Shown: piece by piece, positions 55,485 to 64,000 of the stretch
Numbering within the stretch: the stretch's first letter is position 1
Layout of the letters: each line of letters starts with the position of its first letter
Notes under the pieces: generated by a model
The model's database searches: none
Seen by the model: only the letters and a program-made list of their open reading frames with translations
Told to the model about the DNA's origin: nothing
Assembly: GCF_003987355.1 (NCBI RefSeq)
Contig: NZ_PIPR01000001.1
Location: 1,860,001-1,924,000, forward strand
Source: Pseudidiomarina aestuarii
Lineage (GTDB): Bacteria; Pseudomonadota; Gammaproteobacteria; Enterobacterales; Alteromonadaceae
DNA: 64,000 nucleotides
Reading direction: 5' to 3'
Translations under genes and position numbers: made by a program

Positions 55485-57965
55485 CTACAAACTTCCCAAG
55501 TATTGCGAATATAATCGTCCCGCCGTCAAAGCATACCCTGCTCGTGTCATCTCTTGTCCCGGAGAAAAGCTTGCCGTGAGTCGCGGCTGCAAGTCAAAAG
55601 GCCCTTGTTCGACTGTAAAGTCAACATTTAAGAGTGATAGTTGAATTGCAAGCTGCACATAGCCTTTTCGGTCAGCTGGAATTTCATCTTGGTCGGCAAG
55701 CACGATAGAGTCATCGCGATAATTCACTACAATGTCTTGCTCAGGGTCAAAACTGCGAGCGACATCCTCTAATCCAAGTACTTGAACAAGTGTATAAGCT
55801 AAATCCAGTTTGGATACCGTACCGCGAGGCTCAAAGTTGCCATTTGTGCTCTCTAACACAGGCGCTTGCGTTTGCGCATTATCCTTCAGTGCCCCGCCAG
55901 TTGCACTTACAGCTTTAGCAACGGCCGTGTACTCTCTGGGTACATTAAAGAGCTCAAGTTGATCCTCGTTCAGTAGATCGCGATACTGGCGAATCGCCGC
56001 GCCCATCACTAGATATTGCGAAAGGTCTTGTCGCAAGATCGCTCTGTCTGGCTGAAACTTACCGTTATTTAAACCATCAACCAAACGCTCGCTTACTGCA
56101 AACTCGATTGCATTTTGTAGCGGGTGTCCCTCAATATCATCGACTCCTTCGTATCCGCCGCCAAGCTCGAATGATACTTGACCACTAACTACCTCAGGTA
56201 CGCCCGGACCGTTCGTTAATCCGAGCGGGTCAGGATTTACGCCAGATAAGGATGTGAGGCCAAATACATAGAGTTGCCAAGTACCTGATTGACCAGGTGC
56301 CGCTACCCGCATGCCGGTATCTAGAGCCGGTAAGGTTAAATTGCCAGAAAATTCTGTTCCATCCGGTGCGACTAGTACGAGTTTAGTCGTATTAGCAAGA
56401 TTCTCGGCGCTCGCCTTGACCCATGTCACATCGTTGCCGACTTCAAAACTAAACGTTTCTGGCTCGCCAACGGGGCTGTAAAGAACTTCAAATGGTTCCA
56501 CGCGATCTGAGCTGATTGTTATAGCATTGGCATTGAACGTATTCAGGTTGTTTACACTAGACGCATAGTCCAAATTCTCGCCAAGAGCTGCTGCTACAGC
56601 TGCTTTTGCGTTAATATATCCACCACCAACTTCCCATTTCTCGAACCCCGGCATATTAGTCGCGGTTTCTTGTATCAACTGTTTGATTTCAAGAATGGAG
56701 AGATCTGGGTTTGCTTCCATCATCAACGCAATAATGCCAGCGACGTGAGGCGTAGCCATGGATGTTCCCGAGATCATGGTATAAAACGGTAAGTACTCTG
56801 TTTCAATAGCCTCAATGTCAGCATCGCCGCCATTTGCGACTAAGTTTGTGCTGGCGCGCGTAGAGATAATATTCACGCCAGGAGCAACAATGCTGACTTC
56901 ATTGTTATAAGTCCATTCGGTATTATCAGGCATGGTAAAGCTTCCGCTTTCGCCCTTTAATCCGCGAGATGAAAAGCCTGCTAAGTTACCAAACTTATCT
57001 CCTGCGCCAACCGACATACCCCAAGGAATTTGAGCATAAGGATTGTGACTGTCCTCACCAGGGCCAGAGTTTCCGGCTGCAAAGACAGACATTATCCCGA
57101 GTTTGTATGCCTTATATGATGCGATACTAACCGGATCATCTGGACTAAATTTACCGCTTGAGCCCCAAGAGTTACTCATAATTCGAATCGGAGAGTTGAA
57201 AGAAAATACATTGTTGATCGCATAATCATAGCCCCCGACAGCATCGAGAATAGCGATGGCAGCACCCGAGCCATAGCCAACTAAATCTGCACCTGGAGCT
57301 GCACCCATGTACTTACCATCAGACATCACTCCGGACCCCGCGATAGTTCCCGCGCAGTGGGTTCCATGCCCACTGTTTGTATCGGTATTGATTTGGCTTT
57401 CGAGAACGATCCCATCAGTTACGGGAACTATACTCAACGCCTGAGCATGAGTTAGACCCTGCGCATTCTCAACTACCGTATCGCCAAACAGAAGATCTTG
57501 ATGTGCTGCATCGATACCGGAGTCATTGACTACAATGGTGACCCCTGTTCCATCAAAAGTCGTATTATTGCGTTGAAAAAATTCGTTGCTTTGTAATTGA
57601 TCTACGCCAGTAATTTGGCGCGCATCCGCGTTAAAGTATTTCAGCGGGCGATTTAACCATATTGAGCGGACGTCAGATTTTTTAGCGATTTGCTCGATTT
57701 GTTGTGGTGTTGCGAGAACCCCAATAATGGGAAGTGAGGAAAACTGAACACCTTCTGTAATGTCAAGGTCCAGTAGCTCAGTTAACTGAGCTTCTGAAAC
57801 AGGCTCAAGTTGGTTATAAGTAACTACCACCATAACTTGTTCAGTCGTGGACAAACTCGGTAACTTAGCTTGCAGTTGTTCGCCGATTGCGGCTTCCGCG
57901 GCTGCTTGGCCGGGTGCAATTGCGAGTGTCAATGCGGCAATAGTCGAGAGAGTGAATTTTTTCAT
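55485..57965 (-). CDS. Secreted S8 serine protease (subtilase) with S-layer-homology-like repeats
   Basis: An 826-residue exported protease: signal peptide (to about residue 24), inhibitor-like prodomain (~30-110), and a subtilisin catalytic domain with Asp148 (VVNDSGIDAAH), His200 (NSGHGTHCAG), oxyanion Asn299 (AAGNSG) and Ser402 (SGTSMATPHVAG). The C-terminal ~200 residues contain two S-layer-homology-like segments (AVSERLVDGLNNGKFQPDRAILRQDLSQYLVMG; YVQLAIQLSLLNVDF...TRAGYAL). Such repeats usually anchor proteins to cell-wall polymers in Gram-positives and are unusual here. It stands upstream of the kinase operon. Confidence 0.92.
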   Translation of the reverse strand: MKKFTLSTIAALTLAIAPGQAAAEAAIGEQLQAKLPSLSTTEQVMVVVTYNQLEPVSEAQLTELLDLDITEGVQFSSLPIIGVLATPQQIEQIAKKSDVRSIWLNRPLKYFNADARQITGVDQLQSNEFFQRNNTTFDGTGVTIVVNDSGIDAAHQDLLFGDTVVENAQGLTHAQALSIVPVTDGIVLESQINTDTNSGHGTHCAGTIAGSGVMSDGKYMGAAPGADLVGYGSGAAIAILDAVGGYDYAINNVFSFNSPIRIMSNSWGSSGKFSPDDPVSIASYKAYKLGIMSVFAAGNSGPGEDSHNPYAQIPWGMSVGAGDKFGNLAGFSSRGLKGESGSFTMPDNTEWTYNNEVSIVAPGVNIISTRASTNLVANGGDADIEAIETEYLPFYTMISGTSMATPHVAGIIALMMEANPDLSILEIKQLIQETATNMPGFEKWEVGGGYINAKAAVAAALGENLDYASSVNNLNTFNANAITISSDRVEPFEVLYSPVGEPETFSFEVGNDVTWVKASAENLANTTKLVLVAPDGTEFSGNLTLPALDTGMRVAAPGQSGTWQLYVFGLTSLSGVNPDPLGLTNGPGVPEVVSGQVSFELGGGYEGVDDIEGHPLQNAIEFAVSERLVDGLNNGKFQPDRAILRQDLSQYLVMGAAIRQYRDLLNEDQLELFNVPREYTAVAKAVSATGGALKDNAQTQAPVLESTNGNFEPRGTVSKLDLAYTLVQVLGLEDVARSFDPEQDIVVNYRDDSIVLADQDEIPADRKGYVQLAIQLSLLNVDFTVEQGPFDLQPRLTASFSPGQEMTRAGYALTAGRLYSQYLGSL

Positions 57966-58072
57966 CTTGAATCCCTACCGTTCGGTATTGTGTATTATTT
58001 AAACGGCCTTTATCGTCACAAGTACATGCATGCACTGATATAGGGGTTTCCCCCCAATTTGAGCCAAGAGTT

Positions 58073-58081
58073 TGGTATAAT
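58073..58081 (+). promoter_or_regulatory. Extended -10 promoter for ccoG
   Basis: TGG-TATAAT is an extended -10 element 32 bp before the ccoG start codon; no good -35 is present, as is common for extended -10 promoters. It lies in the 147-bp divergent gap shared with the subtilase gene. Confidence 0.5.
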
Positions 58082-58112
58082 GGCGATAGTGTCCTGTCAT
58101 GAGAGTTGTACG

Positions 58113-59528
58113 ATGGAACAGAAAGTGAAGGTGCTGGCTGCCGACCAGGTTAAAATTCATCGGCCCGATCCAAACGAGCGTGATAATCATTATGCGCCGC
58201 GTAATCGCATCTATGTGCGAGACGTCAAAGGTAGCCTTGAATGGTTTCGGCGCAGCTTTGGTTTTATTCTGCTCGCGCTTTTTATTCTTATCCCATGGCT
58301 CCAATTTAACGGCGAGCAAGCTGTATTGCTGGACATCGGTAATCAGCGTTTTCGTATTTTCGGCATGACGTTGTGGCCACAAGATCTGACCATTCTTGCG
58401 TGGATCGCCATTGTCGCCGCATTCGCATTGTTCTTTGTGACCACCTTATATGGCCGCGTATGGTGCGGTTTCATGTGTCCACAAACCACGTGGACCTTCA
58501 TCTTTATGTGGTTCGAGAAAAAAATTGAAGGCAGCCGCAATCAGCGCATGACCCTGGATCGTCGTCCTTGGGATGCCAATAAGGTTGTGCGAAAAGTAGC
58601 GAAACACACCTCGTGGTTGGTGGTAGCACTGTTGACCGCACTTATTTTTGTCGGCTACTTCACCGATATCCGCCAGCTGTTCGCTGAATTCTTCACTTTG
58701 GAAACGGGTTTTTGGGCAACGTTTTCGGTGCTGTTCTTCACTTTTTGTACCTATGGTAATGCGGGCTGGATGCGTGAAATTATGTGCACGCATATTTGTC
58801 CTTATGCTCGGTTCCAATCGGCTATGTTTGACCGCGATACGGTGACCGTCAGTTATGACGCGAATCGCGGTGAGCCGCGGGGTGGCCGCGCTCGCAAGGT
58901 CGATCCGAAAGCCGTTGGGTTAGGTGATTGCATTGACTGTAACTTGTGCGTGCAAGTGTGCCCAACCGGCATCGATATTCGTAACGGCTTGCAGTATGAG
59001 TGTATTAATTGCGGTGCCTGTGTAGACGCCTGCAACGGTGTGATGGACAAAATGAATTACGCACGCGGGCTGATTCGTTTTACCACAGAGCGCAACCTAC
59101 AAGGTGGGCGCACGCGGAAGTTGCGGCCGAAAGCCATTGGCTATTTTACTGTGATGATTGCGATGACCGCCCTCCTCATCTGGGATATTGCCACCCGGGT
59201 GCCGCTTGAGCTCGATACCTTGCGTGACCGCAATCAACTCTACTCTATCAACATGGATGGTTGGGTTGAGAACGTTTACACCTTAAAGATTTTGAACAAA
59301 TCACAATTGCCAGAAAGCTTTACCGTGACAGTCAGCGGTTTCAGCGACTTCTCGTTAACGGGTCAAACGCAACTGACTATTTCAGGCGGTGAGGTTGCAA
59401 CCGTTCCAGTTACCTTAGCCGTGAATCCAGATGAGGTGACTGAACGGGTGCAGTCGGTGACGTTTAAAGTCACAAATCCAGATGGAACCGTGCAGCAAGA
59501 GCACACCACGAGTTTCATTTATGAATAA
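58113..59528 (+). CDS. ccoG: Cytochrome c oxidase accessory protein CcoG
   Basis: CcoG (RdxA-like) is a membrane ferredoxin that helps deliver copper to cbb3-type cytochrome oxidase. The 471-residue protein has transmembrane helices, GRVWCGFMCPQTTWTFIFMWFEKKIEG, two 4Fe-4S cysteine clusters (CIDCNLCVQVCP and CINCGACVDACN) and the C-terminal Ig-like domain of the family. The ATG at 58113 (MEQKVKVLAADQ) is preferred; upstream residues are not family-like. No ccoNOQP or ccoS genes are next to it, so it is separated from the oxidase operon. Confidence 0.92.
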   Translation: MEQKVKVLAADQVKIHRPDPNERDNHYAPRNRIYVRDVKGSLEWFRRSFGFILLALFILIPWLQFNGEQAVLLDIGNQRFRIFGMTLWPQDLTILAWIAIVAAFALFFVTTLYGRVWCGFMCPQTTWTFIFMWFEKKIEGSRNQRMTLDRRPWDANKVVRKVAKHTSWLVVALLTALIFVGYFTDIRQLFAEFFTLETGFWATFSVLFFTFCTYGNAGWMREIMCTHICPYARFQSAMFDRDTVTVSYDANRGEPRGGRARKVDPKAVGLGDCIDCNLCVQVCPTGIDIRNGLQYECINCGACVDACNGVMDKMNYARGLIRFTTERNLQGGRTRKLRPKAIGYFTVMIAMTALLIWDIATRVPLELDTLRDRNQLYSINMDGWVENVYTLKILNKSQLPESFTVTVSGFSDFSLTGQTQLTISGGEVATVPVTLAVNPDEVTERVQSVTFKVTNPDGTVQQEHTTSFIYE

Positions 59529-60525
59529 TGAAAATGAAGATTTTAGTTTCAGTGGGCTGACGCCTGATGTTATCGCCAATGCTCTAGAAAGTGTCGGGGT
59601 TGACCCTATGTCGGGGCTACTGGCGCTGAACAGCTATGAAAATCGGGTGTATCAGTTTATTGCCGATGATCAGCGTCGTTATGTCGCCAAATTCTATCGT
59701 CCGGCTCGCTGGACCACCGCGCAGATTTTAGAAGAGCATTTGTTCACAGCCGAGCTAGCTGAAGCAGAAGTACCGGTAGTCACACCACTGCAATTGCACG
59801 GCAAAACCTTGCATGAGTACGCCGGTTATCGTTTTACCGTGTTCCCCAGTATTGGTGGCCGTGCGGTTGAACCGGGTGACTTAGAGCAGCTCGAGCGTAT
59901 TGGGCAGCAAATTGGACGTTTACATGCGGTGGCTCAGCAAGGCACGTTTAAGGAACGTTTGAGTATCAATCGGCAAGAGTATGTCACGGATGCTCTCGTT
60001 ACTTTGCGACAGTCACCTTTGTTACCCGAGAACCTACATGAAGCCTTTTTTGCGATTGCTGAACCACTGGCAGCCGCAGTGCACGACGTTGATTTTAAGG
60101 CATTTGCACAGCAACGATTGCACGGGGACTGTCATTTAGGCAATATGCTCATACGCGACCAAGAGCTGACGTTCGTCGATTTTGATGACGCAAGAACAGG
60201 TCCAGCGGTGCAAGATTTGTGGATGATGTTGGCTGGCGATGATCGTCATCAGCGGGCCCTGCAGTTGGATGCCCTGCTGAGTGGTTATGAAATGTTTTGT
60301 GAGTTTGATGAAAATGAAGCAGCTTTAATTGAACCCTTACGCACTTTTCGTATCTTACACTACATGGCTTGGTTGGCTCGGCGCTGGGATGACTCAGCTT
60401 TTCGTCGGGCATTCCCATGGTTTGCTGAGCAACGCTATTGGGAACAACAGATTTTAACCTTAAAAGAGCAGTTCGCCGTATTGCAAGATGAGCCAATTGG
60501 CGCACAGCCGAACTTTAATCGTTAA
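59521..60525 (+). CDS. srkA: Stress-response kinase SrkA (YihE)
   Basis: SrkA is an APH-fold Ser/Thr kinase of the Cpx stress response. The 334-residue protein shows the family opening (FSGLTPDVIANALESVGVDPMSGLLALNSYENRVYQF), the Lys in YVAKFYRPARW, the catalytic loop QRLHGDCHLGNML and the metal-binding FVDFDDA. The start overlaps the end of ccoG by eight bases; the longer frame inside ccoG is rejected. It lies just before dsbA, the same order as in E. coli, where both are Cpx-regulated. Confidence 0.93.
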   Translation: MNNENEDFSFSGLTPDVIANALESVGVDPMSGLLALNSYENRVYQFIADDQRRYVAKFYRPARWTTAQILEEHLFTAELAEAEVPVVTPLQLHGKTLHEYAGYRFTVFPSIGGRAVEPGDLEQLERIGQQIGRLHAVAQQGTFKERLSINRQEYVTDALVTLRQSPLLPENLHEAFFAIAEPLAAAVHDVDFKAFAQQRLHGDCHLGNMLIRDQELTFVDFDDARTGPAVQDLWMMLAGDDRHQRALQLDALLSGYEMFCEFDENEAALIEPLRTFRILHYMAWLARRWDDSAFRRAFPWFAEQRYWEQQILTLKEQFAVLQDEPIGAQPNFNR

Positions 60526-60549
60526 CGCTTAAGAACAGGAAGTATCCTT

Positions 60550-61161
60550 ATGAAAAAGTTATTGTTTGCGGTAGTTGCCTTGATGATGTTTCCCGTGGCA
60601 GCGCAACAATTTGAAGAAGGTGTGCATTATGACATCGTCTCCGAAAAGGCGACGGATAAACCAGAAATTCGTGAGTTTTTCTCTTATTTCTGCGTGCACT
60701 GCTATCGATTTGAGCCAATTGCACAAGCAATGAAAGCAGAATTCCCTGATGCTTTCGACAAAGCGCATGTGTCTTTCATCAATTACGCCGGTATGGGTGT
60801 TGATATGTCGCGCGCTTATGTAGTGGCGAAGCAGTTAGGCAAAGAAGATCAAATTGGGCAAGCCATTTTCAATCGCAACTTTGTGCAACAAGACATGATC
60901 AATAGCAAAGAAGATCTGGCGGAAGTATTCGCGGCTATCGACATGTCGGCTGAGGAACTTGAGAAAGCAATGAACAGCTTCTCAGTACGCGGTATGGCCA
61001 ATAAAATGGACCGTGATGCGGGTAACCTGCGTGTGAACGCAACGCCAACCTTTATTGTCAACGGCAAGTACAAAATGAACCCACAAGGGTTTCAGGGTAC
61101 TGAAGATTTCCAAGGTGACTTTTTGCGTTTAGCCGGTTATTTGCTCGAACTCGATCAGTAA
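60550..61161 (+). CDS. dsbA: Periplasmic disulfide oxidoreductase DsbA
   Basis: DsbA puts disulfides into exported proteins. The 203-residue protein has a signal peptide (cleavage near PVAA-QQFEEG), the thioredoxin-like active site FFSYFCVHCYRFEP and the cis-proline ATPTFIVNGKY. The active site is CVHC instead of the usual CPHC; changing the residue between the cysteines is known to alter redox potential. It lies 24 bp after srkA with AGGAAG before the ATG, so a srkA-dsbA operon is likely. Confidence 0.95.
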   Translation: MKKLLFAVVALMMFPVAAQQFEEGVHYDIVSEKATDKPEIREFFSYFCVHCYRFEPIAQAMKAEFPDAFDKAHVSFINYAGMGVDMSRAYVVAKQLGKEDQIGQAIFNRNFVQQDMINSKEDLAEVFAAIDMSAEELEKAMNSFSVRGMANKMDRDAGNLRVNATPTFIVNGKYKMNPQGFQGTEDFQGDFLRLAGYLLELDQ

Positions 61162-61177
61162 CAGACACCTATAGTTA

Positions 61178-62089
61178 TCATGAACGGCGCTCTGCTATTT
61201 TAGCGAGCGTCGTTTTTATTTTCTCGTCCTTCACTTCCCAGCGCCTATTCAACCAGTCCTGAAAATGCTTCTTATAGGCTGCATCCTGAAAGTAGTCACC
61301 AATTAAGCTTTGCTCAACCGGCAAGGTTTCAACATGCACGTAGACATCCCGCAGCTGCCCAGTAAGCAAGTTCCACACGGTTGGACGGTCACTTGGCGGA
61401 TACACAATAGTGATGTCTAAAATAGCATCAAATTGCTGCCCCATTGTTTGTAGCGTGAAAGCAGTACCGCCTGCTTTGGGCGGTAATAAATATTGGTAAG
61501 GCGACTGCTTCTCGCGATGTTTCTCAGGGGTAAATCGAGTGCCCTCACAGAAGTTGATCACAGTAGTGGGAATGTGGCGAAACTTCTCGCATTTGCGCTG
61601 TGTGGTTTCAATATCCTTGCCTTGCAGATGCGGTTTGCGAGCAATAACGTCGCGGCTGTAGCGTCGCATAAATGGCATATCCAGCGTCCAGCAGCCGAGC
61701 CCAATCACGGGTACCCAAAATAATTGTTGCTTCAAGAAAAAGCGCGGCATGGGCATATAGCGACAGGCTAAGTGCATTAATACCAGAATATCGACCCAAC
61801 TGCGGTGGTTGCACAGAATCATGTACCAGCGATCACGATGCAGCAGCGTATCCCCTTCAATGTGCCAACGCATCGGCTGCGTCAAACGAAACATCAGTGA
61901 CATCGCATATCCCCACACCCGGAAGAGTGTATTTGCCGCCGTCGAAATACTGCGTTGAACCACAGGGATAGGGAGCAGCAACTTCGGAATACCAATCACA
62001 ATAATGGCGCTGCCGATAATCGCTGTGGCTACGGCACCGAAACAAAAATTTATGATCAGACGAAATGGAAGTAAGAGCTTGGTTCCCAT
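61178..62089 (-). CDS. yihG: YihG-like acyltransferase
   Basis: A 303-residue membrane acyltransferase of the PlsC superfamily. The catalytic HX4D motif is NHRSWVDI, followed by FFLKQQLFWVPVIGLGCWTLDMPFMRR and the acceptor-binding FCEGTRF. YihG-type enzymes act on lysophosphatidic acid or lysophospholipids at the inner membrane. Two N-terminal helices are present. Location beside dsbA matches the E. coli neighbourhood. Confidence 0.87.
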   Translation of the reverse strand: MGTKLLLPFRLIINFCFGAVATAIIGSAIIVIGIPKLLLPIPVVQRSISTAANTLFRVWGYAMSLMFRLTQPMRWHIEGDTLLHRDRWYMILCNHRSWVDILVLMHLACRYMPMPRFFLKQQLFWVPVIGLGCWTLDMPFMRRYSRDVIARKPHLQGKDIETTQRKCEKFRHIPTTVINFCEGTRFTPEKHREKQSPYQYLLPPKAGGTAFTLQTMGQQFDAILDITIVYPPSDRPTVWNLLTGQLRDVYVHVETLPVEQSLIGDYFQDAAYKKHFQDWLNRRWEVKDEKIKTTLAKIAERRS

Positions 62090-62172
62090 AGCTTTCCTTG
62101 CACAGATGACATGAATTTCTATGATACTTCATTCGTGTTTACTTGCCAGTAGAGAAAAAAACAGCTAATTTA

Positions 62173-62192
62173 TACTGTATATATATACAGTA
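62173..62192. promoter_or_regulatory. LexA box (SOS box) upstream of imuA
   Basis: A perfect palindromic SOS box, CTGT-(AT)4-ACAG at 62175-62190 with flanking TA on both sides, ends 20 bp before the imuA start codon. It is identical to the E. coli consensus and should bind LexA tightly, so imuA-imuB is expected to be strongly repressed until DNA damage. Confidence 0.95.
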
Positions 62193-62212
62193 TTTTGAGG
62201 GGGTGAATCGCT

Positions 62213-62920
62213 ATGGTCGCAACTGCAACAAACCTGCAGCAATTGGTGCAAAAAGGCTGGGTCTGGCAAGGGCAACAAACGCCATTACAGAAAACCTCTA
62301 CCGATTTTTTAGATAGCGGCTGGCCAGAGCTTAACGCACAACTCGGTGGTGGTTGGCTGCGGGGGAGTGTGAATGAAATTCAAATTGAAGTTGGCTTTCG
62401 TGGCGAGTTAGGTTTGGTATTGCCCCTGCTGCAACGTTCGAATGAGCGCCCACATGTTTGGGTGAATCCACCTGCCCAGCCTTACGCCCCTGGTTTACAA
62501 AGCCAAGGCTTAGTGCCGCAACAACAATGGTGTATTCAAGAAGCTGATCACACCAAGGCACTGTGGGCTATAGAGCAATGTATTCAGTCGCAAAGTGTTG
62601 GACTGATACTGGCGTGGTTGCCGCAGCTTAATGCAGCGCAAGTGCGTCGGTTGCAGCAAGTCACGGAGCAAGCACAACAGCTGGTGTTTATTTTTACGGA
62701 TTGCCAGCAAGAGCCTGAGGCGAGAGCTTATGTGAATCGACTCCGGTTACATTGGCAAGATGAGTTGCAGATAGAAGTATTGAAGCGCCGTTTTGGCTGG
62801 CCACTACCGCCTTTCCCTTGTGCTTTACAACGCTTACTTCCAGAACGGCGGCTAGTTAAGAAGTCAGCGCATAACAATACTTCTCATGCGGTCACAGGGA
62901 CTACCCGGTTGACATTATGA
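62213..62920 (+). CDS. imuA: Translesion-synthesis accessory protein ImuA
   Basis: ImuA (SulA/RecA-like) works with ImuB and DnaE2 in damage-induced mutagenesis. The 235-residue protein has a degenerate RecA-type core (STDFLDSGWPELNAQLGGGWLRGSVNEIQIEVGFRGELGLVLPLL) without a Walker A lysine, then a beta-rich region ending VLKRRFGWPLPPFPCALQRLLPERR. It has GAGGGGG before the ATG and ends in an ATGA overlap with imuB. A perfect LexA box precedes it. Confidence 0.88.
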   Translation: MVATATNLQQLVQKGWVWQGQQTPLQKTSTDFLDSGWPELNAQLGGGWLRGSVNEIQIEVGFRGELGLVLPLLQRSNERPHVWVNPPAQPYAPGLQSQGLVPQQQWCIQEADHTKALWAIEQCIQSQSVGLILAWLPQLNAAQVRRLQQVTEQAQQLVFIFTDCQQEPEARAYVNRLRLHWQDELQIEVLKRRFGWPLPPFPCALQRLLPERRLVKKSAHNNTSHAVTGTTRLTL

Positions 62921-64000
62921 GTGCGCGAGTAAATGGCTGGTTGTATGTGCATGCCCCCTACTTGTTGTTAGATGAGCAGTTAGCCGCGCAGGCCGAAAAC
63001 GAACGCGAACAACCTCAAGTATTATTGCAGCAACAGGGCTCTACAGGTCCGCGTGTGGTTCAGTTAAATGCAGCAGCGCAAACGGCGGGTATTCAGCGTG
63101 GCATGGCTATGGTTACCGCGACCACTTTAGTGCCAGACCTTATTTGTCGTGATTATCAGCACAACCGTGAACAATGGTTACTGCAGCAGCTGGCGCAGTT
63201 GTTGTATCAAGATGTGGCACAAATTGCCTTGCAGCCACCCCAAGGGCTGTTGTTTGAAGTGCGTAGCTTGTTGCGTTTGTATGGCGGTTGGCAGGCATTG
63301 CAGAAGCAACTGCAACAACGCTTACAAGAGGCTCCTATTCGCTACTATTGGGCGAGTGGGTATAGCCCGTTGGCTGCACGTCTGTTGGCGCAAGCAGAAG
63401 TCAGTGTGCTTAGCGCTGATCCACAAGTGACCACCGCAGCGTTGGCACAGTTACCTATTCAGGCGAGTGGCTTAGAGACTCGTGCGCAGCAACGCTTACT
63501 GGATGTTGGCATGACCACCTTAGGAAGCTTGTTACAGCGAAGCAATAGCGCTTTAGGTGCACGCTTTGGTAAGGACATCACACATTATTTAGCGGAGCTG
63601 CGCGGTGATTTTTCGCCACCACAGCGTTATTACCGACCACCAGCACAATTTTATCAGCGTATTGACTTACTTAGCGAGGTAGAAAGCTGGCCCCAACTCG
63701 TCTTTGCATTAAAACGCTTGTTACAGCAATTAGAAGTGTTTTTACAGGGGCGGCAACTTAGTACGCGTAACTTACGTTTGCAGGCGTATCATCGCGATCA
63801 AGCGCCAACCGTGGTGGTGATTCAGTTTGCGCATGCTGTTTGGCAGCAGCGCGACATGTTGCAGTTGTGCCAATTACATCTCGAGCGGCAAGTGCTTCCT
63901 TTCCCTGCGTTGGAACTGAGTATTCGAGTCCGTGAGCTAGAAAACCGTCAGGCGCATGCGAATAGTTTACTGCCAGTGCAACAAGAGTTGCCTGCGGTCG
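62917..64000 (+). CDS. imuB: ImuB, Y-family polymerase-like mutagenesis protein (3' end outside window)
   Basis: The frame from the ATG at 62917 runs to the window edge (361 codons visible). It has the Y-family layout: WLYVHAPYLLLDEQLA at the N-terminus, PQVLLQQQGSTGPRVVQLNAAAQTAGIQRGMAM, and a helix-hairpin-helix thumb region (RAQQRLLDVGMTTLGSLLQR). The acidic catalytic residues of active polymerases are missing from the first strand (VHAPYL instead of DxDxF), as expected for ImuB, which acts as an adaptor. A downstream dnaE2 is predicted but not visible. Confidence 0.88.
   Translation, partial: MSARVNGWLYVHAPYLLLDEQLAAQAENEREQPQVLLQQQGSTGPRVVQLNAAAQTAGIQRGMAMVTATTLVPDLICRDYQHNREQWLLQQLAQLLYQDVAQIALQPPQGLLFEVRSLLRLYGGWQALQKQLQQRLQEAPIRYYWASGYSPLAARLLAQAEVSVLSADPQVTTAALAQLPIQASGLETRAQQRLLDVGMTTLGSLLQRSNSALGARFGKDITHYLAELRGDFSPPQRYYRPPAQFYQRIDLLSEVESWPQLVFALKRLLQQLEVFLQGRQLSTRNLRLQAYHRDQAPTVVVIQFAHAVWQQRDMLQLCQLHLERQVLPFPALELSIRVRELENRQAHANSLLPVQQELPAV

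Noticed and set aside
61190-61230. Hairpin at the 3' end of yihG as a dsbA terminator
   Set aside because: The stem is imperfect and lies within the coding end of the convergent gene; support was too weak to annotate.

Overview
The window reads as chromosomal DNA of a gammaproteobacterium, most likely a marine Alteromonadales of the Idiomarina/Pseudidiomarina type. This placement is an inference from gene order and protein style; no 16S rRNA gene is present. Gene density is high. I saw no rRNA, tRNA, CRISPR array, prophage or recognisable insertion sequence.

Positions 1-15840 are the replication-origin neighbourhood in the classic enterobacterial/vibrio order: mioC, oriC, mnmG, rsmG, parA, parB, atpIBEFHAGDC, glmU, glmS. 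The mioC-mnmG gap has five DnaA boxes, 14 GATC sites and an AT-rich stretch, so it is very probably the chromosomal origin. The atp operon is complete and ends in a hairpin terminator.

Positions 15840-19290, directly behind glmS (the family's usual attTn7 position), hold small unrecognised genes, a ClpP-fold lipoprotein, a gene broken by one in-frame stop and probable remnants. Positions 19295-31280 mix a membrane diguanylate cyclase, Rid and SnoaL-like proteins, a SOUL heme protein flanked by two paralogous unknown proteins, a GAF-GGDEF protein, a padR/membrane-protein operon with a nested palindromic operator, an XRE-DUF805 fusion, a BON lipoprotein and an ATP-grasp enzyme. Positions 31300-46540 carry pldA-DUF4442-yjdM, chaC, a periplasmic-sensor PAS-GGDEF-EAL protein, a His-rich CDF metal exporter, a YdbS/YdbT pair, a DJ-1/PfpI protein and an operon joining a PQQ sugar dehydrogenase to a TonB-dependent receptor.

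Positions 46550-49080 hold oxyR, a divergent gap with the layout of an OxyS-like small RNA, and an M20 amidohydrolase. Positions 49100-57965 (minus strand) form a signalling cluster: secreted subtilase with S-layer-like repeats, unknown secreted protein, FHA-GAF protein, Ser/Thr kinase with TPRs, sensorless histidine kinase and LuxR-type regulator. This cluster is the best candidate for an undescribed system. The right end returns to housekeeping genes (ccoG, srkA-dsbA, yihG) and ends in an SOS-controlled imuA-imuB mutagenesis operon cut by the window edge. Four c-di-GMP proteins are spread through the window.
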